DNA of 64,000 bases, taken from Porphyromonadaceae bacterium W3.11 (GTDB lineage: Bacteria; Bacteroidota; Bacteroidia; Bacteroidales; Porphyromonadaceae). The notes below the pieces were generated by a model. That model saw only the letters and a list, made by a program, of their open reading frames with translations. It was not told the origin of the DNA and did not search any database. The stretch lies in the NCBI GenBank assembly GCA_030434245.1, contig JAUISX010000004.1, positions 186,001 through 250,000 of the forward strand, written 5' to 3'. Shown here in pieces: positions 54,273 to 62,305 of the stretch; the first letter of the stretch is position 1; the number at the start of each line of letters is the position of its first letter. The position numbers and the translations under genes were made by a program.

Positions 54273-55346
54273 ATGGCAGTAATAACACTTGACCGAAATA
54301 GGCTCAAGCACAATTTTAATTATCTAGAGAAGCAGTTTCAAGAGAAACATATAGAATGGGCTGTCGTCTCTAAGCTATTATGTGGCAACAAGCTATTTCT
54401 CAAAGAGCTACTGAAGATCGGGGTGGAGCAGTTTTGCGACTCCAGAATAAGTAATCTTAAGTATATCAAGGAATTACAACCTAAAGCCCGAACCTGCTAT
54501 ATCAAACCTCCTGCAGCTGACATCATACCAGACATTGTTAAATATGCCGATTGTAGTCTAAATACGGAGGAGCGAACAATTAAATTGCTCTCGCAGGAAG
54601 CAAAGAGGCAAAATAAGGTACACAAGGTCCTTATAGCCTTAGAGTTAGGCGAACTCCGTGAGGGCGTGATGGGAGAGGAATTAATTACTTTCTATCGTCA
54701 TGTTTTTGAAATGGATAATATAGAGGTTATTGGATTAGCCGCTAATTTATCCTGTCTATATGGGGTATTACCTACTCCTGATAAGCTCATTCAGTTAGTC
54801 TTATACTCACAGCTACTTGAGGCTACATTCAATAAGTCACTAAAGTATATCTCAGGTGGTAGCTCAGTGTCCATTCCCTTACTTCTCAATGGAAGCTTAC
54901 CGAAGGGGATTAATCACTTTAGAGTGGGCGAAACGCTCTTCTTTGGCACAAACGTGTACACAGGAGAACTCCTTGAGGAGATGGAGCATACAGTATTCCA
55001 ACTTTATGCAAATCTCTTAGAAGTTTCTAAGAAGCCGATGTCACCCAATGGTGAGTTTGGAACAAACCTAGAGGGCGAATCTTTTGAGGTAGATGAATCT
55101 CTTTTGGGAAAAGAAAGCATCAGGGGGATTATTGATGTCGGGATATTGGATGTGGATGTGAATCAAATCTCATTCGTGGATCCAAATATTAAGGTGTCTG
55201 GCGTGACTTCTGATATGATGGTATTAGACTTAGGAACCAACCCTAAAGGATATAAATCTGGAGACAAAATTGTCATCTCGCTTAACTATATGAGTACGTT
55301 GAGGCTGATGAACTCGAACTACGTGGACAAGATGGTTATAGGATAA
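54273..55346 (+). CDS. Alanine/ornithine-racemase-family PLP enzyme
   Basis: A 357-residue fold-type III PLP protein. The expected PLP lysine is K34 in AVVSKLLCGN, resembling the VTK-x-x-CG block of ornithine racemase. YISGGSSVSIPLL and NHFRVGETLFFGTN give the phosphate-binding and C-terminal parts. The C-terminal beta domain contains GIIDVGILDVDV and VLDLGTNP. It is probably an amino-acid racemase other than the cell-wall Alr, but the substrate is not shown. It follows the GNAT gene closely and ends at a hairpin. Confidence 0.82.
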   Translation: MAVITLDRNRLKHNFNYLEKQFQEKHIEWAVVSKLLCGNKLFLKELLKIGVEQFCDSRISNLKYIKELQPKARTCYIKPPAADIIPDIVKYADCSLNTEERTIKLLSQEAKRQNKVHKVLIALELGELREGVMGEELITFYRHVFEMDNIEVIGLAANLSCLYGVLPTPDKLIQLVLYSQLLEATFNKSLKYISGGSSVSIPLLLNGSLPKGINHFRVGETLFFGTNVYTGELLEEMEHTVFQLYANLLEVSKKPMSPNGEFGTNLEGESFEVDESLLGKESIRGIIDVGILDVDVNQISFVDPNIKVSGVTSDMMVLDLGTNPKGYKSGDKIVISLNYMSTLRLMNSNYVDKMVIG

Positions 55347-55438
55347 ATAACTACCCCGAAATACTTCTACAGATATCGCTGAGTGAAATTCACAGCAATA
55401 TCTCTAGCAAACAGCATTTTAATAACTTTAAACCTTAG

Positions 55439-55487
55439 AATATTTGCAAGATTTTATTACTTCACAGTATAAAACCTTGCAAATATT
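55439..55487. terminator. Hairpin between the racemase-like gene and the lipoprotein gene
   Basis: Arms AATATTTGCAAG (55439-55450) and CTTGCAAATATT (55476-55487) are perfectly complementary, and the stem extends inward with TTTTAT and ATAAAA after one mismatch. It lies between convergent genes and probably serves both. Confidence 0.75.
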
Positions 55488-55598
55488 TTCTTATAAAGGG
55501 TGGCGTCCAAGCTCATCATCTCTTCAGCCACCACACTATCACTGTCATTAGAGAAATCCACTCTAGTGGTGAGTACGCAGATACTCTTATCAATCCTC

Positions 55599-56198
55599 TT
55601 ATAAGTCTAACTTGTAAGTCTCAAAAAATTCTTTCCGAGCTATTCTATAAACCTCATCATATTCTAATGGCGAAACAAGATAATCCCCTTTCTTTGCGAC
55701 CATCTCTTCACCCCATGGGGCAATGAATCTAAACTCATTACCATGCCTTAGCTCTTTTATCAATTTATCGTCCAGCTCTATTCCTACAATCTTTCCAATA
55801 GGACTATATAAAGAAAAACCAACCTCGGCCGTCTTGATAAAGTCATACCTTTTTTCAAATTTTTGGGCATCCATTATGTACATCTCTTCGGCATCTGTTT
55901 GATTTTTTACAACATAATCTCCTTCTTTAGCAATATTGACCGTTTCGATACCATCGGACGTAATAGTCACGACCTTTTCCCCTGGGATAGCTTTTCTTGC
56001 TAAGACAGTTCTATATTTTTTATAGACCTTTCCCTCTTTTTTGAGCTTGGGGATCATCGTTGCTTTAAAAGCCTCCTGAGTAAAGACCTCATTTGAGATC
56101 ACCTCTTTTTTATGCTCTGATGAACAACCAAGCAATAATGAAAATAAAAGCAACAGAACATAATAACGGCTTTGATGACTTTTAGTAAAATAATACAT
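55599..56198 (-). CDS. Lipoprotein with PGDYG-like repeats
   Basis: A 199-residue lipoprotein: hydrophobic VLLLLFSLLLGC with lipidation Cys25, then a soluble domain. Two GDY blocks stand out, EGDYVVKNQTDAEEMYIMDA (about 96-115) and KKGDYLVSP near the C-terminus. The former, with ARKAIPGEKVVTITSDGIET before it and KFEKRYD after, matches the PGDYG-domain family of unknown function. The frame opens at 56222; I chose the ATG at 56198, nearest the signal sequence. It is convergent with the racemase-like gene and has no evident operon partner. Confidence 0.7.
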   Translation of the reverse strand: MYYFTKSHQSRYYVLLLLFSLLLGCSSEHKKEVISNEVFTQEAFKATMIPKLKKEGKVYKKYRTVLARKAIPGEKVVTITSDGIETVNIAKEGDYVVKNQTDAEEMYIMDAQKFEKRYDFIKTAEVGFSLYSPIGKIVGIELDDKLIKELRHGNEFRFIAPWGEEMVAKKGDYLVSPLEYDEVYRIARKEFFETYKLDL

Positions 56199-56222
56199 AT
56201 CCTCTATCATTAAATAAAACAA

Positions 56223-56596
56223 AAAATCAATCTCCTACAGGACACTTAATAACGATCTTATCTACTAATGTTTCCCACCCCAAAAACATAGTAATCCAAT
56301 CGCCGAAAAGTGTCAACCATAATGAGGCCTCAAAATTAGACAAATAATATTTATTGAGATCTTATTTCTTGATGATTTCAAAATCTTCATCAAATCTTAT
56401 CTTTAGTTGGATGACTTATTGCGAGTAATTATCCACTCTTTATCAATTAAGGGTGGAAGCGATAAAGCAGAAGAGAGAGATATTCAATGACAGCTAAGGG
56501 ATATGAAGTAAGCTAGCATTATGACGACATTAAACGGCGACCATCCTGTGAGATTCACAGGATGGTCGCCGTTTAAGTTTATCTATATATTATATC
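56223..56596. other. 374-base gap upstream of the lipoprotein
   Basis: Contains the long inverted repeat at 56530-56576, just after the arginine decarboxylase stop. The rest is AT-rich with no frame or clear promoter box that I can support. Confidence 0.6.
56530..56576 (-). terminator. Perfect 21-base-pair hairpin after the arginine decarboxylase
   Basis: Arms 56530-56550 and 56556-56576 match perfectly around a five-base loop. The stem core is GC-rich (GGCGACCATCCTGTG). It lies 20 bases past the decarboxylase stop, but the stretch after it on the minus strand is GTTTAATGTCG with no real T-tract. It may act as a 3' stability element as much as a terminator. Confidence 0.75.
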
Positions 56597-57142
56597 TTAC
56601 TCTTCGATGTTGGAGTCAGACTGAATAAAATCCATAAAACAGAGCCCTACCAATGCAGTTCCATAGCGTTTCTCTATAGTGATACCTTCGGTAACAAAAT
56701 TAAGTTCACCTAGATAATACTGCGAATAGGTCTTTTCATACAAATCCACAATCACTCTTTGCAGACGAGCCTCTAGCTCCTCAATACGATATCGACCGCT
56801 AACTTCGCAGACTAGACCTCCAACTTTTTCATCAAAGTTTTCATCTGCATACATCCATGCATATACAATACCTGCAGATACAAACTCATCTTGAGTACCA
56901 TGAGACACAGACATGATCGTCTTCATCTCTGAACCAAATGGTGGCAAGTCGATCTCATCCATGGTTACAAGGCGAGCAGTCTTTGGTAGGATAGAAGAGT
57001 AGACCATAATATTATAGTCACTAATTCCAGCATCATATAGTGCCATGTGGTATGAGCCTGCATGAAGCTCTAAATCAGATTCTCCACTTCCCTTGGTCAC
57101 AAAGAAAACATTTGGAGTAAGGTTCGAAACAAGTTTACTCAT
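56597..57142 (-). CDS. Pyruvoyl-dependent arginine decarboxylase
   Basis: A 181-residue PvlArgDC-family protein that makes agmatine from arginine. PNVFFVTKGSGES (10-22), YHMALYDAGISDYNIMVYSS (31-50) and ILPKTARLV match the family. Self-cleavage between Ser49 and Ser50 (VYSSI) is predicted to form the pyruvoyl group, by analogy with the Ser52/Ser53 site of Methanocaldococcus. GTQDEFVSAGIVYAW stands where the archaeal enzyme has its Ala/Gly-rich catalytic strand. The product feeds AguA and AguB at 44-46 kb. It is transcribed alone and followed by a strong hairpin. Confidence 0.88.
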   Translation of the reverse strand: MSKLVSNLTPNVFFVTKGSGESDLELHAGSYHMALYDAGISDYNIMVYSSILPKTARLVTMDEIDLPPFGSEMKTIMSVSHGTQDEFVSAGIVYAWMYADENFDEKVGGLVCEVSGRYRIEELEARLQRVIVDLYEKTYSQYYLGELNFVTEGITIEKRYGTALVGLCFMDFIQSDSNIEE

Positions 57143-57229
57143 ATTGAATTTACAATAAAATGGTTCTCAAAATCATATCTACGATAAGTCTATCACCTCC
57201 AGCTTCTGGAGCCAATAGAACACACTAAG

Positions 57230-57237
57230 CAAATATA
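57230..57237 (-). promoter_or_regulatory. -7 box upstream of the arginine decarboxylase
   Basis: Minus strand TATATTTG, a perfect TAnnTTTG about 88 bases before the ATG at 57142. No good -33 element is visible. Confidence 0.4.
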
Positions 57238-57490
57238 CAAATTTTTTCAGACTCTGAGTTCTCATGCCTTTGTAAAATCAGAGCTAACGTGCCCAAAAGA
57301 TTATCCGACCCGCTGTGAGCCAAATTTTGCTAATTACATGGGGCTAGAAACCATTCCATCAATGCCATTAAACATCCTAGCGACAAGAGAACCAACTATT
57401 TATGAAGGCCCTAACGTGTTCTCTATCGCACAATTAACGCGAACATCTCGACCTATCTTCTACACACAAGATCTGTTAAATAGAAAATCG

Positions 57491-57498
57491 TATATTTG
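57491..57498 (+). promoter_or_regulatory. -7 box upstream of the formate/nitrite-type channel
   Basis: TATATTTG matches TAnnTTTG and lies 43 bases before the ATG at 57542. It falls inside the longer frame that opens at 57338, arguing against that start. The -33 element is weak. Confidence 0.5.
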
Positions 57499-57541
57499 TA
57501 TTGATTACCGTAATATAGAAAGTCAAAGTTTTAAAATAAAT

Positions 57542-58336
57542 ATGGTTAATACACCTAGCGAAGTCGTTACGATAACAGAGACCATGTCTCTTAAAAAATA
57601 TAACACCCCATTTATTAAATTAGCACTCTTAGGTATATTAGGTGGCATATACATTGCGATGGGAGGTTACTTATCCCTCCTGATGGGCTATGGTATTCCA
57701 GGTCTAGCAGAAAGCTCACCTGCCTTGGGCAAGTTTTTAGCAGGAGCCTTTTTCCCGCTTGGACTGATACTAATTATTTTAGTGGGTGGAGAACTATTCA
57801 CAGGAAATACCTCCTACTTAGTTACGGGGGCAAGAAAAGGCGTCATCCCATGGAGCTACCTCCCCTATAATTGGGTAGTTGTCTATTTCACGAACCTCAT
57901 CGGAGCCCTCTTCTTTTGTTACTTTCTACTTCATCTAACAGGCATGACCGCGAGTGAGCCTTGGCGAAGCTCCATTATCCATATCGCTGAGTATAAGGCC
58001 TCTATGCCATGGCATGTAGTGTTTCTGAAAGGGATCGGAGCCAACTGGATGGTTTGCCTCGCTGTATGGCTTGGGTTAAGCTCCAATGAGATGTTTGGAA
58101 GGTTAGTAGGGATATGGCTGCCTGTAATGGCTTTCGTTACGATGGGATATGAACACAGCATCGCTAATATGTTTTACATCCCTATGGGTATGATGACAGG
58201 GGCAGATGTAGGTATATGGGAGTCCATATCCAAAAACTTCATCCCATCAACCCTAGGAAACATTGTGGGAGGAGCCCTCTTTGTGGGGATGACCTACAGC
58301 TTCCTTTATGGAGAGAAAGAAAATAAAAACACATGA
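57542..58336 (+). CDS. Formate/nitrite transporter (FNT) family channel
   Basis: A 264-residue integral membrane protein with about six helices. Signature parts are GGIYIAMGGYLS (about 34-45), FPLGLILIILVGGELFTGNT, NWVVVYFTNLIGALFF, KGIGANWMVCLAVWLG and GYEHSIANMFYIPMG, the last holding the conserved pore histidine. FNT channels move formate, nitrite or other small monovalent anions; selectivity is not readable here. The frame extends to 57338, but 264 residues from ATG 57542 is the normal family length. It is followed by the TolC gene after 11 bases, so it probably shares a transcript with the efflux genes. Confidence 0.9.
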   Translation: MVNTPSEVVTITETMSLKKYNTPFIKLALLGILGGIYIAMGGYLSLLMGYGIPGLAESSPALGKFLAGAFFPLGLILIILVGGELFTGNTSYLVTGARKGVIPWSYLPYNWVVVYFTNLIGALFFCYFLLHLTGMTASEPWRSSIIHIAEYKASMPWHVVFLKGIGANWMVCLAVWLGLSSNEMFGRLVGIWLPVMAFVTMGYEHSIANMFYIPMGMMTGADVGIWESISKNFIPSTLGNIVGGALFVGMTYSFLYGEKENKNT

Positions 58337-58347
58337 TTAATAATTGA

Positions 58348-59676
58348 ATGAGAAGAAAGATTATCCTATCACTTACAGGATGCATATTGATATTTCTATC
58401 TAGTCATGCACAGTCCATCACACTCTCTGAGTGCCTAGAGGCTACTCGCCATAACTTCCCCACCTTAGAGCAAAAGGAAGTCACGGCTGCGATCAACAAA
58501 GAACTACAGAAAGCGATCTGGTATGCCTACATCCCCCAGATATCTTTAGATGGAAGAGCCTCATACCAAAGTCACGTTACTAGCTTAGATATCAGCATCC
58601 CTGATATCAATCTTATACCTGGGACACCTCCGATTAAGATAGATGGCATAGACCTTCCTGAAATCCCAAAATTTCAGTACAATGCTTACTTGCAAGCCAC
58701 ACAATTGATCTGGGACGGTGGCACTGTAAAAGCCCTCGGCGATGAGCTAGCTGCTACTACAGAGGCTCAGATAGCTGAGGTAGATGTAGAGATGCGTAAA
58801 GTAGAGGAAAGTGTGATAGAGATATACTTTTCGCTCCTGATGCTTGATGCCCAAGAACAATTACAGAATATTTTATTAGAGGAAATACGACGCCAGCAAG
58901 GGAGAGTAGAGAGTGCTCTAGCGAATGGAGTAGCTTCTGAAAATCAGCTTGACGAGCTCAGGGTAGAACTCTTGAAGGAGGAGCAAAAGCTGAGTCAACT
59001 ATTATCAAGTAAATCTGCTCTGATTAACTCATTAGCAATATTTACTGGGATGGAGTTAGGGAGTGACGTGGATTTGTTAAGACCTGAGCCACAACTCTAT
59101 CCATCTATTGACCCAATGAAGGGCACTCGCTTGGCTCCTCTTCGCCCTGAGCATAAGCTTCTGGATGCCAAGGCTACTCATGCAATGGCTAAATATCACT
59201 CCTACCTATCTGAAGGAATGCCTAAGATCGCACTCTTTGCTAGAGGTGGATACGGAAAGCCTGGACTAAATATGCTCAATCCTGAGCCAAGTACCTATTT
59301 CGTGTATGGAGTACAGCTTAACTGGAACTTTGGGAGCCTTTATACCCTTAGTGCCCAGAAGAAGCAGGCAACCGGGACTATGCAAATCCTTGAATTGAAA
59401 AGAGATGCACTAGAAAAGGAGATCCAATCAACCCTAGCCCAGCAAAGTAGTGAAGTGGACCAATACCGTGATTTGCTTACTCAGGACGAGGAGATTATTA
59501 CTCTTAGGGAACGCATCGTAGAGCGAGCGAAGCTTCAGGAAGAAGAGGGACGACTTTCGACGATCGAGTACCTCCAAAAGGTCTCTGAAATGAATGCGGC
59601 AAAACAAACAAGAGACTTACACGAATTACAACTATTAAAGTCACAATACAAAATATCTAAGACACTAGGTTATTAA
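58348..59676 (+). CDS. TolC-family outer-membrane efflux channel
   Basis: A 442-residue outer-membrane factor: signal peptide (about 1-21, ending SHAQ), then the duplicated TolC pattern of long helices and short strands. Strand regions are IPQISLDGRASYQSH and MPKIALFARGGYGKPG; the helical hairpins include ALANGVASENQLDELRVELL and RIVERAKLQEEEGRLSTIEY. It supplies the outer-membrane exit for the HlyD and ABC genes that follow. The gap to the HlyD gene is 6 bases. Confidence 0.92.
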   Translation: MRRKIILSLTGCILIFLSSHAQSITLSECLEATRHNFPTLEQKEVTAAINKELQKAIWYAYIPQISLDGRASYQSHVTSLDISIPDINLIPGTPPIKIDGIDLPEIPKFQYNAYLQATQLIWDGGTVKALGDELAATTEAQIAEVDVEMRKVEESVIEIYFSLLMLDAQEQLQNILLEEIRRQQGRVESALANGVASENQLDELRVELLKEEQKLSQLLSSKSALINSLAIFTGMELGSDVDLLRPEPQLYPSIDPMKGTRLAPLRPEHKLLDAKATHAMAKYHSYLSEGMPKIALFARGGYGKPGLNMLNPEPSTYFVYGVQLNWNFGSLYTLSAQKKQATGTMQILELKRDALEKEIQSTLAQQSSEVDQYRDLLTQDEEIITLRERIVERAKLQEEEGRLSTIEYLQKVSEMNAAKQTRDLHELQLLKSQYKISKTLGY

Positions 59677-59682
59677 TTAGTC

Positions 59683-60582
59683 ATGATAAAAAGAATTATA
59701 ACATATACAATACCTCTACTACTGATAGCCCTATCCTCCTGTAATAGTGATCAAGGCGACGTCCTTGGGAGTGGGAGCTTCGAAGCAACGGAAATTCTGG
59801 TCTCTAGCGAGGTTGATGGGAAAGTACTTGAATGGGAACTCGAAGAAGGCACTACCTTAGAGGAAGGCGAGCATGTGGGATTAATTGACACCACTCAGCT
59901 TTATCTCCAAAAAGAAGCACTCCTACGCTCTGGTGAGGGCGTAGCAGCCTCACGCCCTGATGTCAATCGTCAGACGGCTGCTCTGGAAGTACAGCTAGAG
60001 GATCTCAAGAAGCAAAAGACAAGAGTAGAGAAATTACTCGCAGCTGGTGCTGCTACGCAAAAAGAACTTGACGACATTAATACGGGTATCGCATCCATCC
60101 AAAGCCAATTGGAAGCGACCCGAAGTACCCTTGGAAAGAGTAGTGCTCAGATCTCTGCTCAAGGCTCCTCTATCGATATACAGGTAGCACAGATTGAGGA
60201 CCTCATCAGTCGCTCTGTCATCAAAAGTCCTATTAACGGGACCATCTTAGCAAACTATACGAGGAAAGGAGAATTGACGGGAGCGGGTCAACCTCTATTT
60301 AGGATAGCTGATTTAGAGTACATGTACCTAAGAGCATACATACCTTCGGGCGAACTGAATAGGATAAAGCTTGGTCAGACGGTAAAGGTGGCTATAGATG
60401 AAGTCAATGGGGAAAAGAAAGAGTACGAAGGGACCGTTACTTGGATTTCGTCAAAATCAGAATTCACCCCTAAGACCGTTCAGACTGAAGATGAGAGAGC
60501 GAACTTGGTTTACGCTATAAAAGTCAAAGTTCAGAATGATGGGTACATAAGGATAGGCATGTACGGAGAGGTCATAGAATAA
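59683..60582 (+). CDS. HlyD-family periplasmic adaptor lipoprotein (YbhG-like)
   Basis: A 299-residue membrane-fusion protein. Lipobox LSSC (Cys20) anchors it to the inner membrane. A biotinyl-like domain (VSSEVDGKVLEWELEEGTTLEEGE, shown in part) is followed by a coiled-coil hairpin about 85-165 (LEVQLEDLKKQKTRVEKLL, then AAGAATQKELDDINTGI) and a returning lipoyl half with VIKSPINGTILANY. The C-terminal beta barrel contains IPSGELNRIKLGQTVKVAID. It joins the ABC transporter to TolC. Lipid anchoring replaces the usual N-terminal helix. Confidence 0.92.
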   Translation: MIKRIITYTIPLLLIALSSCNSDQGDVLGSGSFEATEILVSSEVDGKVLEWELEEGTTLEEGEHVGLIDTTQLYLQKEALLRSGEGVAASRPDVNRQTAALEVQLEDLKKQKTRVEKLLAAGAATQKELDDINTGIASIQSQLEATRSTLGKSSAQISAQGSSIDIQVAQIEDLISRSVIKSPINGTILANYTRKGELTGAGQPLFRIADLEYMYLRAYIPSGELNRIKLGQTVKVAIDEVNGEKKEYEGTVTWISSKSEFTPKTVQTEDERANLVYAIKVKVQNDGYIRIGMYGEVIE

Positions 60583-60593
60583 CGCCGAATCAG

Positions 60594-61556
60594 ATGAAAG
60601 GGATGAGCGAAAAAATGATTATAGCGGATGGACTGAGCCTTACTTACAACTCTCCAGAGGGGCGTAAGGTAGGTGTCGGGACTTCACCCGAGGGGCTTTC
60701 CTTTTCTGTGGATAAGGGAGAAATCTTTGGTGTCATTGGACCAGATGGTGCCGGTAAGACCACCCTTTTTCGCATTCTTTGCTCTCTACTTCTTCCACAA
60801 CGAGGCAAAGCCATTGTCGGAGGCTTCGATACAGATGAGGACTATAAGGAACTCAGAAAGATCATTGGATATATGCCTGGGAACTTCTCACTCTATCCAG
60901 ACCTATCTATTGAAGAGAATCTGAATTTCTTCGCAACTATATTTGATACCTCTGTGGAGGAAAACTATCACCTCATTGAGGATATTTACAGTCAGATAGA
61001 GCCGTTCAAGAAGCGAAAAGCCAAATCGCTTTCTGGTGGAATGAAGCAAAAATTAGCACTCAGCTGTGCCTTGATACATGCTCCAGAGATTCTCTTCCTG
61101 GACGAACCGACTACCGGCATTGACCCTATTAGCCGAGTGGACCTCTGGAATATGCTCCATAACTTATCAGAACTAGGTGTCACCATAATTGTATCCACTC
61201 CGTATATGGACGAAGCAATCCAGTGTCACAGGATTGCATTCATGCAAGAGGGGCAGTTTATCACGGTTGATACCCCACAACACATTATTAGTCAATACCC
61301 CTACCCCCTCTTTGAAGTAAAGGCTGATGATCGTCTCTCATTACTGAATCACTTACGGGATCTTCCAGACCTACTTAGCAGCTTCGCCTTTGGTGAGACA
61401 TTTCATGTTGCGATGCGAAAGGGCGTCACCACAGATGAGCTCAAAAAACACCTAGATAGGCTCTCCGATAATGGTTCGTACGAGATCAGGCCAATCAAAG
61501 CAGGTTTAGAAGATGCTTTCCTATTACTATCATCAGAACCTAATAACTTAGTATGA
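60594..61556 (+). CDS. ABC transporter ATPase, degenerate half (YbhF N-terminal-like)
   Basis: A 320-residue ABC ATPase. Walker A is GPDGAGKTT (49-57), signature LSGGM is intact at 146-150, and Walker B with the catalytic glutamate is FLDEP (D170, E171). Two switch residues are missing: the Q-loop has Gly96 (YMPGNF) and the H-loop has Pro203 (VSTPYMDEA). After the core, a 90-residue tail (about 230-320) resembles the DrrA-type C-terminal domain. It corresponds to the first half of E. coli YbhF, split here into its own gene. It overlaps the second ATPase by ATGA. Confidence 0.93.
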   Translation: MKGMSEKMIIADGLSLTYNSPEGRKVGVGTSPEGLSFSVDKGEIFGVIGPDGAGKTTLFRILCSLLLPQRGKAIVGGFDTDEDYKELRKIIGYMPGNFSLYPDLSIEENLNFFATIFDTSVEENYHLIEDIYSQIEPFKKRKAKSLSGGMKQKLALSCALIHAPEILFLDEPTTGIDPISRVDLWNMLHNLSELGVTIIVSTPYMDEAIQCHRIAFMQEGQFITVDTPQHIISQYPYPLFEVKADDRLSLLNHLRDLPDLLSSFAFGETFHVAMRKGVTTDELKKHLDRLSDNGSYEIRPIKAGLEDAFLLLSSEPNNLV

Positions 61557-62305
61557 AGGAAGAAAGAGTCATAGATGTACACGATCTGACCAAAAAATTT
61601 GGTTCTTTTGTAGCAGTAGATAATATCTCCTTTCATGTCAAGAAGGGTGAGATCTTTGGCTTCCTAGGAGCTAATGGAGCAGGCAAAACGACAGCGATGA
61701 AGATGCTCTGTGGTCTATCAAAACCCACATCGGGAAATGGAACTGTCGCTGAATGTGACATCCTAAAAGAGAATGAGAAAATCAAAAAGCACATCGGCTA
61801 TATGAGCCAAAAATTCTCACTCTATGAGGATCTTACAGTCAGAGAAAATATTACGCTATTTGCAGGAATTTATGGCATGCAGAAAAGCGAGATTAAGGAG
61901 AAAAGCCAAAAGCTGCTGAACCGTCTCGATTTTTATGAGTACCGTAACACTCTAGTGCAAAAGCTCCCCTTAGGATGGAAACAAAAGTTAGCCTTCTCCA
62001 TCGCCATTTTTCACAGTCCTGAGATCGTATTTCTTGATGAACCCACAGGAGGCGTTGACCCCATTACTCGGCGTCGTTTTTGGGAACTCATCTATGATGC
62101 CGCCTACGGCATGGGTATCACCGTTTTTGTGACGACCCACTACATGGACGAAGCCGAATACTGTGATAGGGTATCCATCATGGTAGATGGACAGATTAGG
62201 ACCATGGGAGCCCCTGCTGAACTAAAGCAAAAGCATAAGGTCCAGGATATGAATACCCTTTTCAAAGAGGTCACCAAAGATAATTCTCGAGGAAATGATG
62301 AGTAA
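61553..62305 (+). CDS. ABC transporter ATPase, catalytic half (YbhF C-terminal-like)
   Basis: A 250-residue ABC ATPase. Walker A is GANGAGKTT (39-47), Q86 in the Q-loop (YMSQKF), Walker B FLDEP (D162, E163) and H-loop His196 (VTTHYMDEA), all intact. The signature is not: LPLGW (138-142) replaces LSGGQ. The losses are complementary to those of the preceding ATPase, so a heterodimer is predicted. No C-terminal extension is present. It overlaps the following permease gene by 11 bases. Confidence 0.94.
   Translation: MKEERVIDVHDLTKKFGSFVAVDNISFHVKKGEIFGFLGANGAGKTTAMKMLCGLSKPTSGNGTVAECDILKENEKIKKHIGYMSQKFSLYEDLTVRENITLFAGIYGMQKSEIKEKSQKLLNRLDFYEYRNTLVQKLPLGWKQKLAFSIAIFHSPEIVFLDEPTGGVDPITRRRFWELIYDAAYGMGITVFVTTHYMDEAEYCDRVSIMVDGQIRTMGAPAELKQKHKVQDMNTLFKEVTKDNSRGNDE

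Noticed and set aside
57338-57541. 68-residue N-terminal extension of the FNT channel
   Set aside because: Lies upstream of and across a perfect -7 box, lacks family similarity, and would make the protein longer than its family.
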